A stretch of DNA of 64,000 nt from Eshraghiella sp964405265 (GTDB taxonomy: Bacteria > Bacillota > Clostridia > Lachnospirales > Lachnospiraceae): assembly GCA_964405265.1 (NCBI GenBank), contig CAYONC010000001.1, forward strand, positions 124,001 to 188,000, written 5' to 3'. Shown here in pieces: positions 55,025 to 61,896 of this stretch. The position numbers and the translations under genes were made by a program. The notes beneath the pieces are model-generated. The model worked only from the letters and a program-made list of their open reading frames with translations, was not told the origin of the DNA and made no database searches. Each line of letters starts with the position of its first letter. Position 1 is the stretch's first letter.

Positions 55025-56197
55025 CTACATAGACATAAATGCCGGAACCATTACGATTACCAGAACAACTCCCAGCATCATAATCATTGGTCCTAAGAGC
55101 CTTGTTCCGGCTTCCTCACCATTTTTTCTTGCAAGAGATTTTCTGTCCTCAAACGCATCCCTTGCTTCTTCCTTAAGAAGTTCAAATATATTGCGGTTAC
55201 CCTTATTAATGTTGCGGCTCAGATAATTACCGAGTTTTATATACGGATGAAGATTACACCTTCTTCCAAATTCATTGTACGCCTGTGTTTCCGGTATTCC
55301 GGAATCAATCATGTTCATACACACGGCAAGCTCTTCGTATGCATACCTGTGCTTACCTTTATCGTAATCCTTTACTATTTTTTTTATGGCATTATAGCTG
55401 CTCATTCCTGCACCCATCAGAAGTGACAGCTTGGACACGATTTCTGAATAATCCATCATCATCTGCCTGTTTCTTTTTTCCTGCCTTTTTTTAGGTTCTC
55501 CTCTCTTTTTTCCGTATATGACGGCAAAAATAACGGCTGCTGCAAATATAATTATTCCTGCCGCATTGTCCGGGGATTTATAAAATGCCACTTTCTCTCC
55601 GCCTATATTTTCCGGTAAAATCACATAATCGCTGTCTTTATCCTGACTTTCAATATATTCACTTATGTAATTATTCAGAAGCTCCTTGTCACTAAGCTCT
55701 GCCGGATACACTACTACGGGGATTTCATACCGTTGCATCAATTTTTTATAAGTAAGCTCCGCATATATCACAACCTCCGTTTTATACTCAAGCCCCGTAT
55801 TATATACATTTCCGTAACTGTCTATAATTCCGTAACTGTCTGTATAATATTCGGCTTTTATTCCATACTCTCCCGCTTCATTTATCAGGTTAAGCTTCTG
55901 TGTAACATTGGTAAGTGATTCGTTTTCACCGGGCATTTTACTGATTATTTCTTCATATGCCGAATCAAAAGCTTCCTGTACCCTGCTGTCCGGAAGCTCC
56001 CTTGCGGGTATTTTTACGGTTATACCGGTTTTATTTCCATCCTTCTCCATAATAATGTCATATTCGCCGGCCTCAGTATTGTAATCCGGACGTTTTATAC
56101 GGTTCAGTTTCTCTTTTCCCATATTATTTACCGCATAAATCATCGTAATTATTACACCCGCAATTATCAGTACATACTTTATTCTGCTTTTTTTCAT
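55025..56197 (-). CDS. TadC-like platform protein with an extra N-terminal domain
   Basis: 390 residues. C-terminal part (about 235-390) is the T2SSF/TadC core: SKLSLLMGAGMSSYNAIKKI, NEFGRRCNLHPYIKLGNYLSRNI, LLGPMIMMLGVVLVIVMVPAF. Unlike usual TadC it has an N-terminal membrane helix (8-25) and an outside beta-rich domain of about 180 residues before the second helix (AAGIIIFAAAVIFAVIY). Works with the TadB-like protein under the CpaF ATPase. Confidence 0.88.
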   Translation of the reverse strand: MKKSRIKYVLIIAGVIITMIYAVNNMGKEKLNRIKRPDYNTEAGEYDIIMEKDGNKTGITVKIPARELPDSRVQEAFDSAYEEIISKMPGENESLTNVTQKLNLINEAGEYGIKAEYYTDSYGIIDSYGNVYNTGLEYKTEVVIYAELTYKKLMQRYEIPVVVYPAELSDKELLNNYISEYIESQDKDSDYVILPENIGGEKVAFYKSPDNAAGIIIFAAAVIFAVIYGKKRGEPKKRQEKRNRQMMMDYSEIVSKLSLLMGAGMSSYNAIKKIVKDYDKGKHRYAYEELAVCMNMIDSGIPETQAYNEFGRRCNLHPYIKLGNYLSRNINKGNRNIFELLKEEARDAFEDRKSLARKNGEEAGTRLLGPMIMMLGVVLVIVMVPAFMSM

Positions 56198-56200
56198 AAA

Positions 56201-57010
56201 TTACACCTGTACATTAGAAATTTTCCCCACAAGAATTACGGCTGAAACATAAATAGCAAGACATACCGTCATAATTATTATTCCGGATATGTTTCCGTAC
56301 AGCCTCTCCATGGTCCCGAAGGAGCTCAGCTTCATATACATGATTATTCCGGCAGGGACAAAATTCATAATGTTCTGTTCAAGTTTTTTTGAAGCCATTA
56401 TTGTTCTTATTTCTCTCTTAACATCAATTCTGTCAGAAATAATTTCAACGGTATCCGTAATTATTGCGACAAGATTTCCTCCGCTTCTTTTTGCATATTT
56501 CAAAATCTCCGCAAAATATCTGATTTCCTCTACTTCAGTACCTTCTGCATATTTGCCGAAGGCGGTTTCAATCGGAACATTTAGTTTTACCATGTTGTTT
56601 ATCTGAGAAAATCCCGAATACACCGGATTATGAATACCGTATATACTTTTCATTTCCGACATAGTCCCGCGAAATGCATTCTCCACGGAGTAGCCGGTCT
56701 GAAGCAGTGAACTGACAATCCTTATTCCATCCCTGAAGGCTTCCATTGTTTTTTCCTTTTCAGAAATTCTGTATGCTTTAATGCGTATTCTGTAATGAAC
56801 ATACAGATAAGGCAGAAATAAAAGCGATACTTTAATGTTATCGTAGAAAAGATATGCCGCCGCAACTATCAGTCCTGTACCCTCAGCAATGCATCTTGCC
56901 CTGAATACCTGCACGCCGCAGTTTTTCAATGTTGCACATTTCTCTGTTAAGTTTTTTAAGACTCCCCTGAATTTTTCCGTTATCACCTTCTCCAACCTCC
57001 ACATATTCAT
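56201..57010 (-). CDS. TadB-like platform protein
   Basis: 269 residues as the longest frame; a GTG at 56986 with GGAGG 9 nt upstream is the more likely start. Both choices lie inside the end of cpaF: the overlap is 104-128 bases. T2SSF pattern: RIVSSLLQTGYSVENAFRGTM, FAEILKYAKRSGGNLVAII and a final helix. Cytoplasmic helix hairpins plus three membrane segments. If a later start is used (GTG at 56914), the first membrane helix is still kept. Confidence 0.88.
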   Translation of the reverse strand: MNMWRLEKVITEKFRGVLKNLTEKCATLKNCGVQVFRARCIAEGTGLIVAAAYLFYDNIKVSLLFLPYLYVHYRIRIKAYRISEKEKTMEAFRDGIRIVSSLLQTGYSVENAFRGTMSEMKSIYGIHNPVYSGFSQINNMVKLNVPIETAFGKYAEGTEVEEIRYFAEILKYAKRSGGNLVAIITDTVEIISDRIDVKREIRTIMASKKLEQNIMNFVPAGIIMYMKLSSFGTMERLYGNISGIIIMTVCLAIYVSAVILVGKISNVQV

Positions 57011-58115
57011 ATAATTTCCGCAGGCATATCTCGCCGGATTTTACACCTGCCACTTCACTGATGCTGAGAACCTTACGGCTTTTATCCCTTACTCTTCCCA
57101 AATGTACGATTATGTCAATGGCGGATGCTACCTGTCCCCTGACGGCATATACAGGTATATCCATTCCCATAAGTACCATGGTTTCTATCCTTGTAAGCAT
57201 ATCTTCTGCACTGTTTGCATGACCCGTTGACATCGATCCGTCATGTCCCGAATTCATTGCCTGCAGCATGTCTATTGCTTCCGGTCCCCTGACTTCTCCG
57301 ACAATAATTCTGTCCGGTCTCATTCTCAGGGATGTTCTTATTAAATCCCGTATACTTACGGCATTATTTCCTTCCACATTGGCAGAGCGGGCTTCGAGTC
57401 TTATAAGATTGTCAACATTCTGCAGCTTCAGTTCTGCCGAATCTTCTATTGTGATTATTCTTTCATCTTCCGGAATGTAATTGGAAAGAGCATTGAGAAA
57501 AGTGGTTTTACCTGAACCGGTTCCACCGCTTATAAAAATGTTATATCCTGCTATAACGAGATTTTTAAGAAATTCTGCCGCTTCAACGGTAATGGAGCCA
57601 AGCTCTGTCATTTTTTCCATTGACAGCGGAATGTCATAAAACTTCCTGATGGTAACCGCCGGTCCGTCAATGGCAACAGGCGGCATTACTATATTAACCC
57701 TCGAGCCGTCCGGCAGCCTCGTATCCGCAACCGGAACGGCTTCATTGATTATTTTATTTGAATTTGCTGCAATTCTCTGCACTATATCCTCAAGCCGTTT
57801 TGCAGATTCAAACTTTTTATTCCATTTACAGATTCTTCCCTCCTTTTCGTAATATATCCTCTCCCACGAATTAACCATTATTTCCGTTATTCCACCATCC
57901 TCTATAAGTTCCTGAAGAATATCCAGCCGTCGGATGTCATTAAACAGAATCTTTCGTACTTCCGCTTTATCCGATGCACTTATTGCAGACATGATTCCGT
58001 ACTCGCGTACTGCCTCATCAATTATGCCGGCAAGCTCTTCCTCATCCGTATCTTTCACCGGGTCTATACGGTTTAGTACGGACTGCTTGATTTCCCGTAT
58101 CTGTTCCTTGTCCAT
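56883..58115 (-). CDS. CpaF/TadA pilus-assembly ATPase
   Basis: 410 residues. N-terminal helical domain, LPDGSRVNIVMPPVAIDGPAVTIRKF, Walker A ISGGTGSGKTTFLNALS, Walker B-like DRIIVGEVRGPEAIDMLQAMNSGHDGSMSTGHANS with Asp/His boxes. Powers Flp pilus assembly. Begins 2 bases after the TadZ-like gene stop. Its last codons (LRRAGIQGKMHC) are shared, in another frame, with the tadB-like gene. Confidence 0.96.
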   Translation of the reverse strand: MDKEQIREIKQSVLNRIDPVKDTDEEELAGIIDEAVREYGIMSAISASDKAEVRKILFNDIRRLDILQELIEDGGITEIMVNSWERIYYEKEGRICKWNKKFESAKRLEDIVQRIAANSNKIINEAVPVADTRLPDGSRVNIVMPPVAIDGPAVTIRKFYDIPLSMEKMTELGSITVEAAEFLKNLVIAGYNIFISGGTGSGKTTFLNALSNYIPEDERIITIEDSAELKLQNVDNLIRLEARSANVEGNNAVSIRDLIRTSLRMRPDRIIVGEVRGPEAIDMLQAMNSGHDGSMSTGHANSAEDMLTRIETMVLMGMDIPVYAVRGQVASAIDIIVHLGRVRDKSRKVLSISEVAGVKSGEICLRKLYEYVEVGEGDNGKIQGSLKKLNREMCNIEKLRRAGIQGKMHC

Positions 58116-58116
58116 C

Positions 58117-59082
58117 CTATATCTCCTTCATCATGCTTTCCATTCTCCGTCCCGTTATAAAATCCCTCAGCGGGACATTCCGGTCTCCGCAGTTCATGTT
58201 ATGTAAAGAAAGCTTTACAATCTTTTCACGGATATGCGTCATTTTTCTCCTTTCCATAAACTCATCAAGCTCCTTCATTCTGCATATTCCAATATAATCC
58301 TCCGGCTCTGCTATCACAATTTTTTTACTCTCTGAAAAAATATTCCAAGGCTTCCTTATATAATTTCCGATATCAATTACTATTTCTCCATATAATCCGC
58401 TGTTACGCAGAAGCTCCAGCATTTCCGGCAATGCTTCCATATCCGATTCTCCAATGTCGTCAGGACATCCGACGGGAGCCAGACAGTCAAATCCGTTAAT
58501 GTCCGTAATGCATCCCATAATATGTTCAAGCGCTTTTTCCTTTTCCAGATAATAATAATACAGTGCATCAGACAGACCTTTTTTCGTATTGCCATAGAGC
58601 TCCTTCATACCCGAAAATTCATTTGCATTAATATACAGCACGGCATGCTCCCTGCTTTTATGGTATGAATATGCAGTTGCCGCAAGTGTACTGCCGCCAT
58701 CTCCGCAGATAGAGTAAAATGCGGTCAGCTCTGCACGGTTTCTCTCAAAACACTCTCCTTTTTCTCCCCTGTATCCGCATAACAGCTTCTTTCTTATGGC
58801 TTCTGATGACTGGTACCTGCATATAATCCCGTTATCCGTGTCATCATATTCTCCTAACGTAATATACTTAATTTCAGGAAATTCCACCCTTATTTTCCTG
58901 CATAAACCGTCCGCCGCAAAAATAAGCTCCACATCATAATCATTCATGCATTCCCGCATGGTACTTTCCGAGGTGAAAGCCATTAGCCTTATGGGAAACG
59001 CGCCGTTATTTAATGCCTCGGTAAGTCTTACCGCATAATTTTCATCCGTATCAATGATACAGCCTATTTTTTCGTATGTCAT
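58117..59082 (-). CDS. TadZ/CpaE-like ATPase, degenerate P-loop
   Basis: 321 residues. Receiver-like N-terminal half (1-110) and MinD/ParA-like C-terminal half. In the P-loop place stands YSICGDGGSTLAATAY: the usual lysines of KGGxGKT are missing. The end LRDFITGRR resembles CpaE. Normally anchors the Tad machine at the pole; ATP binding may be lost here. Four-base overlap with the peptidase gene upstream. Confidence 0.75.
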   Translation of the reverse strand: MTYEKIGCIIDTDENYAVRLTEALNNGAFPIRLMAFTSESTMRECMNDYDVELIFAADGLCRKIRVEFPEIKYITLGEYDDTDNGIICRYQSSEAIRKKLLCGYRGEKGECFERNRAELTAFYSICGDGGSTLAATAYSYHKSREHAVLYINANEFSGMKELYGNTKKGLSDALYYYYLEKEKALEHIMGCITDINGFDCLAPVGCPDDIGESDMEALPEMLELLRNSGLYGEIVIDIGNYIRKPWNIFSESKKIVIAEPEDYIGICRMKELDEFMERRKMTHIREKIVKLSLHNMNCGDRNVPLRDFITGRRMESMMKEI

Positions 59083-59471
59083 AATCCTCCTTTCGTCAGG
59101 TACAGCACCATATATGAAATCAGTATCGGTGCCGTAAATCTTATTGTCGTCTTCTTACAGCCATCGAATTCCTCTGCAATGAAACGAAAGATAATCTTGA
59201 TAATTCCCAATAATGCTGCTGCATAAAAAATTAACACAATAAATTTAACTATGTCCTTTCCGCTGAGAAAACCGCAAATCATTCCTATCAGCTTCACGTC
59301 CCCTGCCATTATGCCTCTAAAAAAATATATTACGAGCATGACAAAACTTACTGCCGCCGACTGAAGCAATGCCGTCCATACACCGGGCCAGGATGCTTCT
59401 GCATACGTATACGGAAGCATGATAAAATATCCTGTTATTATTAAGTAATTGGGAATTATTCCATAAATCAT
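59079..59471 (-). CDS. Second A24-like prepilin peptidase (CpaA-like); first codons run upstream without ATG
   Basis: 130 residues from the ATG at 59471, but the frame upstream encodes IIIGLCLGAIIIISFVYD, which completes the first helix and the catalytic Asp of the D...IPN motif (YDMIYGIIPN). It reaches a GGAGG (59536-59532) with only ATC, ATC or ATT as in-frame starts (59525-59519). Second Asp in FFRGIMAGDVKLIG (GxGD with Met for the first Gly). Either non-AUG initiation or a one-base frameshift near the start. First gene of the Tad operon. Confidence 0.78.
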   Translation of the reverse strand: MIYGIIPNYLIITGYFIMLPYTYAEASWPGVWTALLQSAAVSFVMLVIYFFRGIMAGDVKLIGMICGFLSGKDIVKFIVLIFYAAALLGIIKIIFRFIAEEFDGCKKTTIRFTAPILISYMVLYLTKGGL

Positions 59472-59574
59472 GTCATAAACAAAAGAAATAATTATGATGG
59501 CTCCAAGACATAATCCAATGATGATTCATCACCTCCGGTATGAATTATCCGCGGAACCTTTTCTGAATTCAGAC

Positions 59575-59590
59575 ACAGTGAATACTGTGT
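59575..59590. other. Inverted repeat in the Tad operon leader
   Basis: ACACAGT, GAAT, ACTGTGT: perfect 7-bp half sites in the 5' untranslated region downstream of the Tad promoter. Possible operator or small hairpin. Confidence 0.4.
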
Positions 59591-59597
59591 AGCTGTT

Positions 59598-59626
59598 ACG
59601 ATATATTATTTATTTCTGAATGTCAA
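59598..59626 (-). promoter_or_regulatory. Promoter of the Tad pilus operon
   Basis: Minus strand TTGACA (59626-59621), 17 bases, TATCGT (59603-59598); TATATC at 15-base spacing is an alternative -10. The 223-base gap to the divergent DUF2508 gene also has a plus-strand TTGAAC, 17 bases, TTATCA near 59701-59730. The middle is very A/T-rich (poly-T tracts 59641-59685). Confidence 0.6.
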
Positions 59627-59748
59627 CAGAAATCTAAAAATTTTTTTTCTGACTTCTAATTAACATTTTTTTTATTTTTTTTTGGAAAAAAATGAATATT
59701 TTGAACTCCTGATGTATATACTCTTATCATCACGAAAGGAATGATACC

Positions 59749-59964
59749 ATGAAAAAGCAAAAAGATGTTATGTCCTATGAGCAAAAATACCTGATGTCAG
59801 AAATATCACGCACAAGAGATGCCCTTGCCGCTGCATATTCCAGCTTTAACAATGCCGTTGACCCGGATATGATAGACTGCTGCATATACCAGGTTAATTC
59901 CGTGCAGAAAAGATATAAATTTCTTCTCAGACAGGCAAAGGACGCCGACATAATAATAAGATGA
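59749..59964 (+). CDS. DUF2508 (YaaL-like) protein
   Basis: 71 residues; GAAAGGA before the ATG. DALAAAYSSFNNAVDPDMID and IYQVNSVQKRYKFLLRQAKD match the YaaL pattern (helix, DPxxID, RYxxLLxxAK). YaaL commonly follows recR in Bacilli; here it is far from it. Function unknown. Confidence 0.85.
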   Translation: MKKQKDVMSYEQKYLMSEISRTRDALAAAYSSFNNAVDPDMIDCCIYQVNSVQKRYKFLLRQAKDADIIIR

Positions 59965-59989
59965 GGCCACACTTATACAGTGTAGCCTC
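59963..59989. terminator. Hairpin between DUF2508 gene and fliS
   Basis: GAGGCCACACT, TATAC, AGTGTAGCCTC (one mismatch), weak T-rich tail on the plus strand. Overlaps the fliS-like stop. Confidence 0.5.
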
Positions 59990-60446
59990 TGATTGTATTT
60001 TCCGAATACATATTTTCGTTAAGACTGCCTTTTGAATATGTAAGACCGGCATATATCTGTTGTGTATTCTTCATTACCGGACCGTTCTTATCATATATGC
60101 TTATTCCTTCAAACGTTTCCCTGAGTCTTTCCAGTATTTTTCTTATCCTTGGCAGATTTTCCGTACTTTTTCTTATGTCTGCCACTATAAGCTCCCTGTT
60201 TATAAACAGATATATTCTCATAAGTTCTCCGCTTATGCTGACATTCATGTCAAGCGAAGTAATAAGTTCACCGATTAAGGCCCTTGATTTTTTCAGACAT
60301 TCACGAAACTCTGCCGGTGCGGCATCTGCAGTATGTTCCGCTTCTTTAATGTAAGCGGATGCAATTTCATATGTAAGTGCAACAAGCTCCGTGCCGTTAG
60401 CCTGGGTAACCTTCAATCCGTATTCTTTCAGCTGTTCCTTTGTCAC
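59973..60446 (-). CDS. FliS-like flagellin chaperone
   Basis: 157 residues from a GTG start (AGGAG 8 nt upstream). Helical, with NGTELVALTYEIASAYIKEAE, ECLKKSRALIGELITSLDMNVSISGELMRIYLFINRELIVADI, the FliS layout (four-helix bundle, KAxxIIxELxxSLD). A C-terminal extension of about 30 residues is unusual. Sits 15 bases after the flagellin gene, whose product it should guard from early assembly. Confidence 0.85.
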   Translation of the reverse strand: MTKEQLKEYGLKVTQANGTELVALTYEIASAYIKEAEHTADAAPAEFRECLKKSRALIGELITSLDMNVSISGELMRIYLFINRELIVADIRKSTENLPRIRKILERLRETFEGISIYDKNGPVMKNTQQIYAGLTYSKGSLNENMYSENTIRGYTV

Positions 60447-60461
60447 TGTGTTTTCTCCTGA

Positions 60462-61826
60462 TTACTGAAGTAACTGTAAAATTGTCTGCGGTCTTTCGTT
60501 TGCCTGGGCGAGTATTGATGTTGCTGCCTGTGACTTAACGTTTTCTGCCGTGAATGCCGTCATTTCTTCTGCCATGTCACAATCTTCTATCCTTGAAAGA
60601 GCCGTTGTGATATTTTCATGGTATTCATTCAGACTGTCCGTAGTACGCTCAAGTCGGTTCTGGTATGCACCAAGCTCTGATCTTGCTGATGATACGGCAT
60701 ATATCGCTGCATCTATTTTCTGAATTGCTTCTGCCGCTCCGCTTCCCGTGTTGACATTTATTAAATCCAAATCCAGTGTATGTACATTTATCTTGGGAAT
60801 ATCAATATTTATCTGCTGTCCTTCGTTGGCTCCGGCCTGTATGCTCATTATTCCTATGTCGGTAACTTTCATGGTACATTCCGTATAATTTGTATAACCT
60901 TCTACCTCTATTATCATTTCAAATGAATTTACATCACTTACGGTTATTTTTCTTCCGTCGCTGAATACTGCCGCAGTTGTTGAAAATCCGTCATCAAGGG
61001 TTACTTCACAATCCTGTCCGACTGCAAAAAGTTCCGTTGTATTGCTTCCGGTAAAGAGCTGTGCCGCTTTTTCGTCCGAGAAGGAAATTTCCAGCTCTTT
61101 ATCTTTACCATATGCCTTATTGGTAACCGTCATAGTACCGCTTTCCAGCTTTACCGTTGCATTACCCCGTTCGCACGCATCCTGAATTCCCTTATATATA
61201 CTGTCAAAAGATTCTCCTGCTTCATATTCATAGGTTGCCTCATTAATGGTAATGCTGCCTGCTTCCGTTGCCGACGCAAATGTATTCATGCTGACTGATG
61301 CCTGCATTGCGGGTGATGTTACACTGAATACATAATCTCCTGAAAGAACTGCCTCAGTAAGCGAAAACATTTCAACATTATCCACGTCTGCATAACACCT
61401 TCTGCTCAGATTTCCATCAAGGAGAAGCATTGTATTATACTCCGTATCTGTTGAAATACGGTCTATCTCACTCTGCAGCTGGTTTATTTCAAGCTGTATT
61501 GCTTCCCTGTCCTCTGCACAGTTTCCGTCATCTGCTGCCTGAACTGCCAATTCTCTCATCCTCTGAAGCATATTTTCAACTTCACTTAATGCACTTTCTG
61601 CAGTCTGTACAACCGATACACCGTCCTGCGTATTCTTGGCTGAACGTTCCAATGCTCTTATCTGGGCATGCATCTTCTTGGATATTGCCATACCTGCCGC
61701 ATCATCCTCTGCACTGTTTATTTTAAGACCTGATGAAAGTCTTTCCATGGATTTGGATAATGCCGATTCACTTTTTCCCAGCTGGTTATTTGCTATAATA
61801 GCAGAAATATTACAATTTACTCTCAT
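60462..61826 (-). CDS. Flagellin
   Basis: 454 residues. D0/D1 N-terminus MRVNCNISAIIANNQLGKSE, LSSGLKINSAEDDAAGMAIS, QDGVSVVQTAESALSEVENML; C-terminus RSELGAYQNRLERTTDSLNEY, ENVKSQAATSILAQANERPQ, ILQLLQ. The central variable region (about 170-365) is beta-rich. INC in place of the usual INTN start is a small oddity. Ribosome site GGTGAT; candidate sigma-28 promoter upstream. Confidence 0.97.
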   Translation of the reverse strand: MRVNCNISAIIANNQLGKSESALSKSMERLSSGLKINSAEDDAAGMAISKKMHAQIRALERSAKNTQDGVSVVQTAESALSEVENMLQRMRELAVQAADDGNCAEDREAIQLEINQLQSEIDRISTDTEYNTMLLLDGNLSRRCYADVDNVEMFSLTEAVLSGDYVFSVTSPAMQASVSMNTFASATEAGSITINEATYEYEAGESFDSIYKGIQDACERGNATVKLESGTMTVTNKAYGKDKELEISFSDEKAAQLFTGSNTTELFAVGQDCEVTLDDGFSTTAAVFSDGRKITVSDVNSFEMIIEVEGYTNYTECTMKVTDIGIMSIQAGANEGQQINIDIPKINVHTLDLDLINVNTGSGAAEAIQKIDAAIYAVSSARSELGAYQNRLERTTDSLNEYHENITTALSRIEDCDMAEEMTAFTAENVKSQAATSILAQANERPQTILQLLQ

Positions 61827-61869
61827 TTAAATCACCACTTTCGATTTACTGTTTTCCTGTCTGTTAAAT

Positions 61870-61896
61870 ATATCGTCACTTTTACGGAATTAATTA
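61870..61896 (-). promoter_or_regulatory. Candidate sigma-28 (SigD) promoter of flagellin
   Basis: Minus strand TAAT (61896-61893), 15 bases, GACGATAT (61877-61870), close to TAAA-N15-GCCGATAA. It overlaps the end of the DUF6240-like gene and lies about 44 bases before the flagellin ATG. Confidence 0.55.

Noticed and set aside
59640..59690. Replication origin or AT-rich unwinding element
   Set aside because: Only poly-T/poly-A tracts between divergent promoters; no DnaA-box cluster seen and no dnaA or rep gene nearby.
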